Origin: an uncultured Rhizobiaceae group bacterium
GTDB taxonomy: Bacteria > Pseudomonadota > Alphaproteobacteria > Rhizobiales > Rhizobiaceae
Assembly: GCA_937930845.1 (NCBI GenBank)
Contig: CALHBJ010000004.1
Span: 124,001-188,000 of the forward strand
Direction of reading: 5' to 3'
Length of the DNA stretch: 64,000 bases
The position numbers were made by a program, and so were the translations under genes. Under the pieces are notes generated by a model. That model did not search any database, was not told where the DNA came from, and saw only the letters and a program-made list of their open reading frames with translations. Positions 8,030 through 16,548 of this stretch are shown here, piece by piece; positions within the stretch are counted from its first letter, which is position 1; each line of letters opens with the position of its first letter.

Positions 8030-9298
8030 TCAATCACTTTGGCCGCGTCTGGTGTAGTGATGCTTCATGTAATTGTTTTGCTTGTCGATGTGATCTGCCA
8101 AATATTTAGCGTCGTGCCACACACCGTAAATAAAGGACGACCCGCGACGTGAAAGCCAGGGCAGCCCAAGAAAATAAATGCCGGGTTCAGTGGACACGCC
8201 ACACTGATGAGCAGGCTTGCCGTTTTCGTCGAATGCGTCGACCTTCAGCCAATCATAGTCCTGTGAATAGCCTGTGGCCCAAATGATTGAAGTGATGCCT
8301 GCGTCACTTAGGTTTAGTTCCAGGATCGGATTAGAAACGCAGTCCGGGTCCGGCCCAATTTTACGGGCGTCGGGGTCGACAGGAAGGTCCAGCCCGTTCC
8401 GCGCGGCGAAGGCGTCTGCCCGATCCAGAACTGACAGATAATTTGCATCACCATCTTGAATATTTTTGGCAAGGTCTGGAGCAAATGACATGACCCCATC
8501 TTTGTAGGCGTCAGTCATGCCCACCAATATCATGCCGTTTTCAGCATAGCGGCGAAAATCCACGGTTTCTCCGCCGCGGGCGCCACTTACCGAAATGGTT
8601 ACATGTTCTGTGCCTGGGTTTGGTGCAACCGCATCCCATTCTCCAAACACGCCCAACCACCAGACATAGTCGAGACCCCGATAACGTCTTGGCGGGCGGT
8701 TATGCGGTCCGATTGACAGGTAAACCTGTTTTCCTGAACGCAGCAATTCATCGGCGATCTGTCCGCCTGAAGACCCGGCACCAACCACCAGCACACCACC
8801 GTTGGGCAATTGTTCGGGATTGCGATAGGTGTTGGAGTGAATTTGAAAAAGATCGTCTTGTTCGGGAACAAGTGGGGGAATCACCGGTTTCTGAAAAGGG
8901 CCGGTAGCAACGACGACATTGGTGGCTTCTATGACACCATGTGAGGTCTCGACCCGAAACCCGACCCGGCCTGTATGTCGTTCGACTTTCGTTACTTCCA
9001 CTCCGCAGCGGACCGGAGCTTCAATCTGTTTGGCATAGTCAGCAAAATAATTGGCCACGTCTTCCTTTGGGATAAAGGTTTCTGGGTCTGCGCCAGCAAA
9101 TTCCATTCCGGGAAACCGGTCATGCCAGGCTGGGCCGTTTGCCACGAGGGAATCCCATCTGGCTGTGCGCCAACACTCGGCAATTCGCCCTCGTTCCAAA
9201 ACAAGGTGAGGAATCTTGTTGTTGCGCAAATGTTCACTCATGGCCACGCCGGCTTGTCCTGCGCCAACGACAAGAGTGTCAATTTTCTCAATGGTCAT
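8030..9298 (-). CDS. FAD-dependent oxidoreductase, flavin monooxygenase-like (CzcO type)
   Basis: The start at 9298 gives a 422-residue protein opening with the dinucleotide fold VVGAGQAGVAMSEHL. A second Rossmann motif, VVGAGSSGGQIADELL, lies near residue 170, and an ATGYSQDYDWL motif near residue 340. This two-nucleotide-domain layout is typical of CzcO-like flavoproteins and N-/Baeyer-Villiger monooxygenases (COG2072). The strict FxGxxxHxxxW motif of Baeyer-Villiger enzymes is not seen. It probably oxidises an N-containing or carbonyl compound in the same pathway as the RidA and DUF1028 proteins, but the substrate is unknown. Confidence 0.8.
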   Translation of the reverse strand: MTIEKIDTLVVGAGQAGVAMSEHLRNNKIPHLVLERGRIAECWRTARWDSLVANGPAWHDRFPGMEFAGADPETFIPKEDVANYFADYAKQIEAPVRCGVEVTKVERHTGRVGFRVETSHGVIEATNVVVATGPFQKPVIPPLVPEQDDLFQIHSNTYRNPEQLPNGGVLVVGAGSSGGQIADELLRSGKQVYLSIGPHNRPPRRYRGLDYVWWLGVFGEWDAVAPNPGTEHVTISVSGARGGETVDFRRYAENGMILVGMTDAYKDGVMSFAPDLAKNIQDGDANYLSVLDRADAFAARNGLDLPVDPDARKIGPDPDCVSNPILELNLSDAGITSIIWATGYSQDYDWLKVDAFDENGKPAHQCGVSTEPGIYFLGLPWLSRRGSSFIYGVWHDAKYLADHIDKQNNYMKHHYTRRGQSD

Positions 9299-9341
9299 CC
9301 TCGCACCTGCCTTCGCTTTCTTAGTCTGATTGGCAATCGCA

Positions 9342-9929
9342 TCAATGCGATAGTACGCCGCTTTGTAAGTGATGAACCAGCTTTTCAAGCATGGCATCGC
9401 AACGGCGCAATTGTTCAATTTCAACATACTCATCGGACTTGTGACCCTGGGCCATCTGACGTGCAGTCTCTACCAATTGTGTTGCGCGGTATCGAACTTG
9501 ATCCAGTAACTTGGCTGGATCGTCGTTGGCAATGTTGCGTATTTCGAAATCCATTTCACAATGATTGGGCACAATGTCGAGGGCGGTGCCCCCGTTCAGC
9601 TTTCCCACATTAAGCGTGGAATAGGGGATGTCATAATTGGGATTTCGACTGGTCGTGTCGAGCCCGATTCCCATCATGAATTGACTGCCACGCACTTCAC
9701 CAACAATTTCCAGATCGGTCAGTCCGCGAAGCGCATTCTCAAACAGTTTGCCGGTGGTTTGAACCTGTTGTGGGATCTTTTCGCTTTCAAGAATTTTAAT
9801 ATTGGCAAGCGCGGCAGCAGCTGCGGCGGGATGGCCGGAATAGGTCATGCTATGCAGGAACATGGCTCCAGGTTCGGAAATCACGTCATACTTTTCATTG
9901 GAAATGCCAGTTTGATTGAGGCCGCGCAA
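9342..9929 (-). pseudogene. Chimeric remnant: class III aminotransferase C-part fused to M20 deacetylase C-part
   Basis: One open frame of 195 codons joins pieces of two unrelated enzymes. Residues about 16-88 (SEPGAMFLHSMTYSGHPAAA through VRGSQFMMGIGL) match the C-terminal half of class III PLP aminotransferases. Residues about 89-165 (IPYSTLNVGKLNGGTALDIVPNHC, then FEIRNIANDDPAKLLDQV) match the dimerisation/C-terminal part of ArgE-type M20 deacetylases. The catalytic parts of both are gone: no PLP lysine and no metal-binding His/Asp set. A deletion that fused two neighbouring genes in frame explains this. The frame opens with TTG and has no good ribosome-binding site. The intact ancestors probably belonged to the flavoprotein-RidA-DUF1028 pathway. 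Confidence 0.8.
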
Positions 9930-9951
9930 AGAGAGCGGCGTATCCGCTTAA

Positions 9952-10155
9952 GCCCACCGTCAAGCCGAAGTGGCCTTGCTGATCTTGCGGGGACACTCAT
10001 CAGTTTCCATTGGTCTGGCGCTCGGCATCAGCGTTCAGACGGTAAAGGTTTTCAGAAAACAGCTTTACAAAAAATGTGGAATTTCATCACAAGCCGAATT
10101 GTTCAATATCTTGCTACTCTGCTTGGGCAATGACCGACGAATAGCCCAAGCCTGA
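9952..10155 (+). pseudogene. C-terminal HTH remnant of a LuxR-type regulator
   Basis: In frame after a stop codon at 9949, the sequence reads AHRQAEVALLILRGHSS, then SIGLALGISVQTVKVFRKQL and KKCGISSQAELFNILL, ending at TGA. This is a full GerE/LuxR DNA-binding helix-turn-helix without any N-terminal domain or start codon of its own. It faces the chimeric fragment, and both have lost their 5' parts at about 9930-9950. One rearrangement between them is the likely cause. A LuxR regulator of this kind often lies beside catabolic aminotransferase clusters. Confidence 0.75.
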
Positions 10156-10376
10156 GCCATTGTGGTTTCGATATCATGATTGGGGATCATTGAACTTCGC
10201 AGAAATGCGTCGTGGCACATTTGCTGAACTGCAAGCGCGAATGGGGAGGGGATGCCCGGGTGTCAGATGTCATCGCTTTGCACATCTTCGACTATGCTGA
10301 ATTTGCCTGAAAATGCCCTGACAGGTTCCCGGTGGCTTTTTTATCAGCACCATCATTGCCCATGTGGACCCTGGTT

Positions 10377-11018
10377 TTAGTCGTCGTCTGTTTCAGGCGT
10401 AACGTCGAGAATTCTGGCGCGACCAGTAATCTTAACGTCTGCCTTGCAATCTTTCATGCAGGGCTCCGCGACCTTGAAAACCGGGGATTCCAAACGGTCG
10501 TCTTCGATGAAGTTGGCTTCATTGGGCAATGGTTTTTCAAGGAAATTCTTTTTTGACAGTTCATAATCCTCGTCATCAACCAAATCGTTTATGTACAAAA
10601 TATAGGCCGTAAGTGCGTAGACTTCGTCTGGCTCAAGTGACCTGGCTTCGGAGAAGGGCATTGCGCGGTTAACGTAATCCCAGACAGTTGATAGATACGG
10701 CCAATATGAGCCGACTGTCTTAACCGGGTCGTCACCAGCCAGTGTGTCGACACCCCCGGCTATGACGGGCCAACGGTCAACGCCTTCACCAAAATCGCCA
10801 TGACATGCGGCACATTTTTCGGCCCAAATCTCTTCACCTTGGGCAACAGTGCCTTGCCCTTCCGGCAATCCCTGACCATCAGGACGAACATCAATGTCCC
10901 AGGCTGCAACTTCCTCTTTCAAAGCCTCACGGCCGAGGTTGTATTTTCCTGCTATGGCCGACCCACACAGGAGGCTGGCGGCGACGGCAATGGCGACAGC
11001 TTTAGGAAACTTCAACAT
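10377..11018 (-). CDS. soxD: Cytochrome c SoxD, short form
   Basis: The start at 11018 gives a 213-residue protein with a signal peptide (MLKFPKAVAIAVAASLLCGSAIAG) and one c-type haem motif, CAACH, near residue 69. The segment YWPYLSTVWDYVNRAMPF supplies the conserved Met region, and VYALTAYILYINDLVDD ends the haem domain. SoxD is the electron-accepting partner of the molybdoenzyme SoxC in sulfane dehydrogenase Sox(CD)2, in the periplasm. The Paracoccus protein has two haem domains and is near 384 residues; this one has only the first. Its 5' end overlaps soxC by 17 nt. Confidence 0.9.
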   Translation of the reverse strand: MLKFPKAVAIAVAASLLCGSAIAGKYNLGREALKEEVAAWDIDVRPDGQGLPEGQGTVAQGEEIWAEKCAACHGDFGEGVDRWPVIAGGVDTLAGDDPVKTVGSYWPYLSTVWDYVNRAMPFSEARSLEPDEVYALTAYILYINDLVDDEDYELSKKNFLEKPLPNEANFIEDDRLESPVFKVAEPCMKDCKADVKITGRARILDVTPETDDD

Positions 11019-12279
11019 TTTCGATGCTCCCGTCTTTCTTAACGTGCCAGGTTTGAATGCTGTTGTTGTGATAGATTGAATTGGTGCCGCGCACCGCACG
11101 CAGAGCGTCTTTCGTTGGTTGCACGAAACCCTCGCTGTCAATTGCGCGAGACTGGAGCAGCAGTTCCGAGCCATCCCAATCAAATTCATAGTAAAAACGA
11201 TGCATGCTCTTGTTCAGGCTGGGGCCATCAATACGGGCCTGTTGCCAGTTCTTGCCGCCATCGATGGAAACATCAACGCGATTGACCGTTCCCCGACCAG
11301 ACCACGCAACACCTGTTAGAACCGTGAAGCCCTTTTTGTGTTTGAGCGTGGCCTGCGGGGAGGGATTGGTGATGACGGATTTAACATCCATTTCCCAGGT
11401 GAAGCGGCGCGCTTTGCCGTTTGCCATCAAATCTGTGTATTTCGACGTTTCTTCCCGGTGGTGCCAGGGTTTGTCGCCAAGCTCGATGCGGCGCAGCCAT
11501 TTGACCCACATGTTGCCTTCCCAACCGGGAACGACCAGCCGCAAGGGATAGCCCTGTTCAGGTCGCAAGGCCTCGCCATTCATCTTCCAGGCCACAAGAC
11601 AGTCATCAAGCGCTTTTTCGATGGGGATTGAGCGCGTCATGCCGGAAGCGTCAGCCCCTTCTGGCAACAGCCATTTGGCGGTTCCCTTGATACCTGCTTC
11701 TTCCAAAATCGTTCTCAGCGGTACGCCGGTATACATCACATTGTGAATCATGCCGTGTGTGAACTGACAGCCGTTCAACTGGGCACCACGCCATTCCATC
11801 CCGGAATTTGCCGCGCATTCCAGGAAATTGACCTGATTTTTGCGCGGGAAACGCAGCAGGTCTTCCATCGTGAAGACCATTTCTTTGTCAACAAGTCCAT
11901 TGATCATCAGCCGGTGCTCAGCAGGGTTGATCTCTGCAATGCCGGAATGATGACGTTCGAAGCACAGGCCATTCGGCGTGATGATGCCATCGAGATCGTG
12001 CAAAGGCGTAAAATTGACAGACGAGATGGGATCCGCAGTCAGCCAAGGCACGTTTTTGCGTTTAACGTGGGCTTCGAATTCGGAGGGCGCACCATAAGGG
12101 CGCACATCGACACCATCCCCGGGATATTGGTTCCAGTCTTTCTTTTCCAGAATATCAGGATCGCCCGCGGCGGCGGCAATCGTTCCCGCGGCAGCAGCGC
12201 CGCCAAGAGCCAGGCCGGACTTTAAAAAATTCCGCCGTGAGGCAATCTTCTTTGCAGGGCTCTCAATGCTATCCGACAT
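11002..12279 (-). CDS. soxC: Sulfane dehydrogenase molybdopterin subunit SoxC
   Basis: I chose the start at 12279, which follows GAGGAGACAG, over the ATG at 12306. The 425-residue protein has a Tat signal (SRRNFLKSGLALGGAAAAG). Next comes a sulfite-oxidase-type molybdopterin domain with the conserved Cys in NFLECAANSGMEW and the pocket segment RLVVPGWEGNMWVKWLRRIEL. A Mo-co dimerisation domain (VAWSGRGTVNRVDVSIDGGKNW) forms the last third. With SoxD it takes six electrons from SoxY-bound sulfane sulfur. A palindrome with the ATTCA-N6-TGAAT pattern lies 38-53 nt upstream, so soxCD probably has its own promoter. Confidence 0.95.
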   Translation of the reverse strand: MSDSIESPAKKIASRRNFLKSGLALGGAAAAGTIAAAAGDPDILEKKDWNQYPGDGVDVRPYGAPSEFEAHVKRKNVPWLTADPISSVNFTPLHDLDGIITPNGLCFERHHSGIAEINPAEHRLMINGLVDKEMVFTMEDLLRFPRKNQVNFLECAANSGMEWRGAQLNGCQFTHGMIHNVMYTGVPLRTILEEAGIKGTAKWLLPEGADASGMTRSIPIEKALDDCLVAWKMNGEALRPEQGYPLRLVVPGWEGNMWVKWLRRIELGDKPWHHREETSKYTDLMANGKARRFTWEMDVKSVITNPSPQATLKHKKGFTVLTGVAWSGRGTVNRVDVSIDGGKNWQQARIDGPSLNKSMHRFYYEFDWDGSELLLQSRAIDSEGFVQPTKDALRAVRGTNSIYHNNSIQTWHVKKDGSIENVEVS

Positions 12280-12316
12280 CGACTGTCTCCTCATAGTTTC
12301 CTGCACGATTATTTAC

Positions 12317-12332
12317 ATTCATATATTTGAAT
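12317..12332. promoter_or_regulatory. Candidate SoxR operator before soxCD
   Basis: ATTCA-tatatt-TGAAT. The symmetry extends outwards, with 10-bp perfect arms at 12312-12321 and 12328-12337. It lies in the gap between soxB and soxC. The same half-sites with the same 6-nt spacing recur upstream of soxB and soxX. Confidence 0.7.
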
Positions 12333-12356
12333 GTAAAGTGCTTGATGTCCCAAACA

Positions 12357-14051
12357 TCAAGCATCATTCACTTTTACCGATGTGTTGGCTTCGAGTTTTA
12401 CGGTGCCAAGGCTCTTGATGTGAGTTTCTACCAAATCCCAGATGGGAGGGCCTTCGACGTCTTCATTGACGGAAGCCCAGCCAGCGACCACATAGCTTTT
12501 GCCCGGATCTATCGGCTCGCCTGTCTTCAGGTGGGTCATGTTGGAAATTCGGTTGCCGATCTCTTGCTTGGGCGCGCAGGTGTAACCCATGCCACCAACG
12601 CGAACCATGTCGCCACCCTGTTGCGAGAAGGGGTCTTTGTTGAACAGATTGTCGCAAACGTCTTCAAGAATTTCTTTGATCTGAGTACCAGTGAATTCGA
12701 CCCGATAGACTGAAGGGTAGTTCATGGAAGTCTGGTTGTAGAGATCATCAACGGTGATGTCTGAGCCGGGGAGGTTGGTTGTTCCCCACCGAAAACCTGG
12801 ACTAAACGAAAGTTCCGCATCGCGTTCCGCAATCATGCTGTCGCAAATCAGATCGTCCCAGGTGCCGTTGAAATTCCCTCTGCGGTACAAAAGGCTGTCG
12901 GTCTTGCCAATAACCCTGTTGCATTCGGCTTCATATGGTGCGCGAACCTCGTCAATTTTAGCGCTCATTTCCTTGTCGGGTTGAACCACATCGGCAAGTA
13001 CAGGGATCAGATAAGAGTTGTGATCAACGACCTTGCCATTCTTGATTTCAAGATCGACCCGTCCAAGATATTTGCCGTGCGAGCCGGAAGAAAGAACCAG
13101 TGTCGAACCAATCTGAATGGCTTCTGGAACGGCGTCATGGGTATGACCGGTCAAGATTACGTCGATGCCACTGACAACTGTCGCCAGCTTTTGGTCCACG
13201 TCAAATCCATTGTGTGACAGCAAAACGACAACTTCCGCGCCAGCCGCACGCGCCTTTTCCACATTCGCCTGCAAAACCTCAGCGCGAATGCCGAAAGACC
13301 ATTCAGGAAACATCCAACGGGGATTGGCGATGGGCGTGTAAGGCATTGCCTGTCCGATAACCGCAACCTTGTGCCCGCCTTTTTCATAGAAGGCGGTGTG
13401 CTCAAAGACAGGCTCGTCCCATTCATTGTCGAACACATTGCTTGCCAGAAACGGGTAGTCCATTTCTTCAATGAGTTCGTTCACCCGATCGGTGCCGAAT
13501 GTGAATTCCCAGTGCCCAACCATTGCATCCGGTTTAAGCAGCTTCATGCAATCGACCATATCCTGGCCGTTTGTCTTCAACGAGGTGTAGGAACCCTGCC
13601 AGGTGTCGCCGCCGTCGAGCAGGAGAACTTTATCCTCACCCCGGTCAGCGCGAATTGCTTTGACGAGAGTGGCCATTCGGTCGAGACCGCCAAGCTTTCC
13701 ATAGGATCGGGCCAGATTGACATAATCTGTCATCGTATGGGCATAGGCTAACATTGACCCATTCTTGATATTGAAATGGTCAAGAAAGGTTTGTCCAACC
13801 AGATGGGGTGGAATGCCTTCGAAGTTACCCACGCCAATATTTGTGTCCGGTGGCCGGAAATAGATCGGTTTCAGCTGGGCATGAATGTCGGTCAAATGGA
13901 GAAGGGTAACGGTGCCCTTTGAATCGAACCTGAGCAAATCTTCCTGAGTAATTTTCTGCTGGGCTGCAAGTTGTGTCAGGCTTCCACAATACCCGGCAGC
14001 AAACGCACCTGTAACTGCTGACCATTGTAGGAAATCACGTCTTGTGATCAT
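12357..14051 (-). CDS. soxB: Thiosulfohydrolase SoxB
   Basis: The 564-residue protein starts with a Tat signal (MITRRDFLQWSAVTGAFAAG). A metallophosphoesterase domain follows, with di-manganese ligands in LLHLTDIHAQL (D55, H57), LLDGGDTWQGS (D146/D149), MVGHWEFTFG (H180) and ILTGHTHDAVP. The last 180 residues form a 5'-nucleotidase C-terminal domain. The GHWEFT form, in place of GNHEF, is specific to SoxB. The enzyme hydrolyses the terminal sulfone of SoxY-bound thiosulfate to sulfate. A perfect 16-bp palindrome lies 28 nt before the start. Confidence 0.97.
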   Translation of the reverse strand: MITRRDFLQWSAVTGAFAAGYCGSLTQLAAQQKITQEDLLRFDSKGTVTLLHLTDIHAQLKPIYFRPPDTNIGVGNFEGIPPHLVGQTFLDHFNIKNGSMLAYAHTMTDYVNLARSYGKLGGLDRMATLVKAIRADRGEDKVLLLDGGDTWQGSYTSLKTNGQDMVDCMKLLKPDAMVGHWEFTFGTDRVNELIEEMDYPFLASNVFDNEWDEPVFEHTAFYEKGGHKVAVIGQAMPYTPIANPRWMFPEWSFGIRAEVLQANVEKARAAGAEVVVLLSHNGFDVDQKLATVVSGIDVILTGHTHDAVPEAIQIGSTLVLSSGSHGKYLGRVDLEIKNGKVVDHNSYLIPVLADVVQPDKEMSAKIDEVRAPYEAECNRVIGKTDSLLYRRGNFNGTWDDLICDSMIAERDAELSFSPGFRWGTTNLPGSDITVDDLYNQTSMNYPSVYRVEFTGTQIKEILEDVCDNLFNKDPFSQQGGDMVRVGGMGYTCAPKQEIGNRISNMTHLKTGEPIDPGKSYVVAGWASVNEDVEGPPIWDLVETHIKSLGTVKLEANTSVKVNDA

Positions 14052-14078
14052 GGTGGTTCTCCGGTTCGGCTAATTGAA

Positions 14079-14094
14079 ATTCAATATATTGAAT
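14079..14094. promoter_or_regulatory. Candidate SoxR operator before soxB
   Basis: A perfect 16-bp palindrome, ATTCA-atatat-TGAAT, lies 28 nt upstream of the soxB start codon in the soxA-soxB gap. It is the best match in the window to the shared pattern. Confidence 0.7.
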
Positions 14095-14164
14095 ATGATT
14101 TAGTCGTCAAAAAAATGGGCGACACTCACTGGAGGCCGCCCAAATCACACTGAACAGAACAGGG

Positions 14165-15028
14165 TCAGTTTCGGACGGCGGGAGTTTCGACCGAAAGACC
14201 AGTTCCGCGAGCAGCCACATAGACTTCAAGTGCGATGAATTCGTCTGATCCGCGTTTGAAAGGTGTCGCCCGAATATTATCCATGCAGCCTTTGAAACGG
14301 CGATGGGAAGATCCCAATCCGCCCCATTTCAAACGGTATGTGGGGAAACCGTTGATTTGGCCCTGGCTTAGATGGTCTGAGCGAATTTTCTTGCCAACCT
14401 GTTCTTCGTGGCAATTTGCACATGACATGTTCAACTGGCCAACACGTGTGTAATACAGATCCTTGCCCATATCATGCCACTTTGCCATTGGCCCGGTGGT
14501 CTGAACCTTAGTGGGCATACCTCTTGACTGGAGGCCAATATAGGCAGTTGAGGCAAGCATTTCGCCGGATTCCCATTTCCAAGGTTTCGCCCCCATGCGT
14601 GTTTCACGGCACTCGTTAATTTGCGTCTCCAGCGTGTGGGGCTTGTTCAGCTTGGCGTTCCATTTGGGGTATTCGGCGCGAACCCCTTTCATGCTTTCTT
14701 CCGCATCATTGTGGCAAGAAGAACAGGATTTGCCTTCGCTGCCATCGGCGGCATTCCAAAGATCAGCTCCGGTATCGACAAAGGGCATGGCCGGATTTTC
14801 GAAATCATCTGCCTGCAGTGATTGTGTTTCGGCGCTTCTGAAGCGCCAGCCGGAATAGAGCCTATCCAGTTCGGAATCGGCAGGAGCTGCCACATCTGTC
14901 ACAAGGGGCGTGCCGTCAATGACAAGCTTGTTGTTGTCAGCATCCGCAAGCACGGGGCTGGAAACAGTTGACGCAATCAGGGCGGTTAACCCGAACAGTG
15001 CCGTTGATTTTGTGGAAAAAAGTTTCAT
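14165..15028 (-). CDS. soxA: Dihaem cytochrome SoxA
   Basis: The start at 15028 follows a GGAGGA site and gives 287 residues with a signal peptide (KSTALFGLTALIASTVSSPVLA). Two haem motifs are visible, CSSCH and CANCH. The segment RFKGCMDNIRATPF carries the Cys that serves as haem ligand and persulfide-bearing active-site residue in this family. SoxA forms SoxAX, which couples thiosulfate oxidatively to SoxY. The gene closes the soxXYZA unit and is separated from soxB by about 113 nt with its own palindrome. Confidence 0.95.
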   Translation of the reverse strand: MKLFSTKSTALFGLTALIASTVSSPVLADADNNKLVIDGTPLVTDVAAPADSELDRLYSGWRFRSAETQSLQADDFENPAMPFVDTGADLWNAADGSEGKSCSSCHNDAEESMKGVRAEYPKWNAKLNKPHTLETQINECRETRMGAKPWKWESGEMLASTAYIGLQSRGMPTKVQTTGPMAKWHDMGKDLYYTRVGQLNMSCANCHEEQVGKKIRSDHLSQGQINGFPTYRLKWGGLGSSHRRFKGCMDNIRATPFKRGSDEFIALEVYVAARGTGLSVETPAVRN

Positions 15029-15112
15029 GATTGCTCCTCCCAAAGCAAAGACTGAAATGTTGATCGTGCCCCCCAGGCACAATCAACAAGGCAGCCAACA
15101 AGGCAGCGGCGC

Positions 15113-15442
15113 TTAGCCGACTTTGATCTTTTTGGCGGTCTCGTAGACCGAGCCGTCATCATCAGTCCAAGTGAACTTGAACTCACCGGATTCCGGTACT
15201 TTCACCTTGAACTGAATGTAGGGGTTGGACGAAACGGCGGGCTCAATAACGGTTTCAAAAACGACTGTGCCGTTGAACGCGGCTTTGAAGTTGTTGATGA
15301 TTTTGCGCGGAATGAGTTCACCGGTCTTCTTGTCTTTGCGCTGGCCGGATTCCATTTGGTGGCTGATTAGGGTTTTAATCGTGATGATCTCTCCCGCATC
15401 TGCGGTCTTTGGAACTTTTACACGTGGTTTTGATTTTGCCAT
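15113..15442 (-). CDS. soxZ: Sulfur carrier partner SoxZ
   Basis: The 109-residue protein starts MAKSKPRVKVPKTADAGEIITIKTLISH and has the immunoglobulin-like beta-sandwich segments of SoxZ, including IPRKIINNF and FKFTWTDDDGSVYE. It lacks a signal peptide, as usual; SoxZ is exported bound to Tat-carried SoxY. The order soxX-soxY-soxZ-soxA with short gaps fits a single operon. Confidence 0.96.
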   Translation of the reverse strand: MAKSKPRVKVPKTADAGEIITIKTLISHQMESGQRKDKKTGELIPRKIINNFKAAFNGTVVFETVIEPAVSSNPYIQFKVKVPESGEFKFTWTDDDGSVYETAKKIKVG

Positions 15443-15466
15443 TTGATTTCTCCTAAACGCTCTCGC

Positions 15467-15925
15467 TTAACCGCCGCAGCCGCCGATTGTGACTTTGACG
15501 GCCTTCTTATCCATAAAGAATGAGCCATCGCTCATCTTCGCGACCGCAATGACGTTTTGAGTTTGGGCAAGCCGGATACGGGTTGAAGCTTCCGCTTCGC
15601 CGCTCATTGCGGAAAACTTGAACGTGGCGACGCCAGGATTTGGATTGCCATCAGCAACGATCATTACTTCTGCAACATAGTTGTCTGCCGTCATGGGGCT
15701 TTCGACACTCACTTCAACCGGAACTGTGTTGCCGTTTTCCGCGATTTCCGGCGTTGTCAGCGAAACCTTGCCCTCACCAACAGCTGCGCCGCTGGTAAAA
15801 GCCTTGATCATTTCATCGGCGGTCGGCTCCACTGCAGCCAATGCAATGCCGGATGTGCCTGCCACTGATGCAAAGGCAAGGGCCCCGGCAGACAGTGTCA
15901 GAAATTCTCTCTTGTTCAGCTCCAT
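15467..15925 (-). CDS. soxY: Sulfur carrier SoxY
   Basis: The 152-residue protein has a Tat signal (NKREFLTLSAGALAFASVAG) and ends GGCGG. The Cys two residues from the end (Cys150) is the swinging-arm attachment point to which thiosulfate and all sulfane intermediates are bound in the periplasm. The middle is an Ig-like sandwich that pairs with SoxZ, encoded 24 nt downstream. Start chosen at the ATG that gives the Tat motif; AAGGAG precedes it. Confidence 0.97.
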   Translation of the reverse strand: MELNKREFLTLSAGALAFASVAGTSGIALAAVEPTADEMIKAFTSGAAVGEGKVSLTTPEIAENGNTVPVEVSVESPMTADNYVAEVMIVADGNPNPGVATFKFSAMSGEAEASTRIRLAQTQNVIAVAKMSDGSFFMDKKAVKVTIGGCGG

Positions 15926-15962
15926 TTGAAAGCTCCTTATCTCTATCTCGGCCGGTAAAAGC

Positions 15963-16427
15963 CTATTCTTTTAATGTCAGCAGATAGGCGACAATGTCCT
16001 CAACCTGCTGGGCAGTGAGGATCGTTTTGCCTGCAAATTTCTCAGCAGGCCGCGCGCCAACGTCCAGGCTGTAAAAGCCAGGCATGATGGTTTGATCGCC
16101 AAATATCTTTTTCGAATTTATAAGAATCGCCCGAAGTTGTTGCTCCTCGTAACGACCCGCAACACCGTCCATCTCCGGGCCCACTTCTCCGTGAAAAGGT
16201 TCCTCGGCGAGGTCCGAAGTGACGTGACAAGCCAGGCAATTGCCGAGCTTTCGACCAGCATACCATTCGCGACCCGCCTTGGGATCACCAGCCACGCCGG
16301 TCAACGAGGCTGTCACTTGTGTATCGTCAACGAACTTCACATCAGTCGGTGCAATATTTTCGGCCTGCGCTTTGCCCCCCAAAGAGAACGCGAGGACGGC
16401 GCTTAATGCGACATTTCTCAACATCAT
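15963..16427 (-). CDS. soxX: Monohaem cytochrome SoxX
   Basis: The start at 16427 (after GGGAGAG) gives 154 residues with a signal peptide cut near AQA. The haem motif is GNCLACH, and TIMPGFY supplies the axial Met. The C-terminal KTILTAQQVEDIVAYLLTLKE is the usual last helix of SoxX. It pairs with SoxA. It is the first gene of soxXYZA; a palindrome lies 74 nt upstream. Confidence 0.95.
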   Translation of the reverse strand: MMLRNVALSAVLAFSLGGKAQAENIAPTDVKFVDDTQVTASLTGVAGDPKAGREWYAGRKLGNCLACHVTSDLAEEPFHGEVGPEMDGVAGRYEEQQLRAILINSKKIFGDQTIMPGFYSLDVGARPAEKFAGKTILTAQQVEDIVAYLLTLKE

Positions 16428-16500
16428 ATTTTCTCTCCCATACAGCCTCTCCAAGCTGTCGAGAAAAGCTAGACCAATAAATTTCGGCTGGCAATAACAA

Positions 16501-16516
16501 ATTCAATAATTTGAAT
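16501..16516. promoter_or_regulatory. Candidate SoxR operator before soxXYZA
   Basis: ATTCA-ataatt-TGAAT, extended by one base each side to an 18-bp palindrome (16500-16517). A further TGAATT half-site lies just beyond at 16519-16525. It sits between soxW and soxX. Confidence 0.68.
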
Positions 16517-16548
16517 TACTGAATTATTGGGCGCAACTTCAGGGCTGG

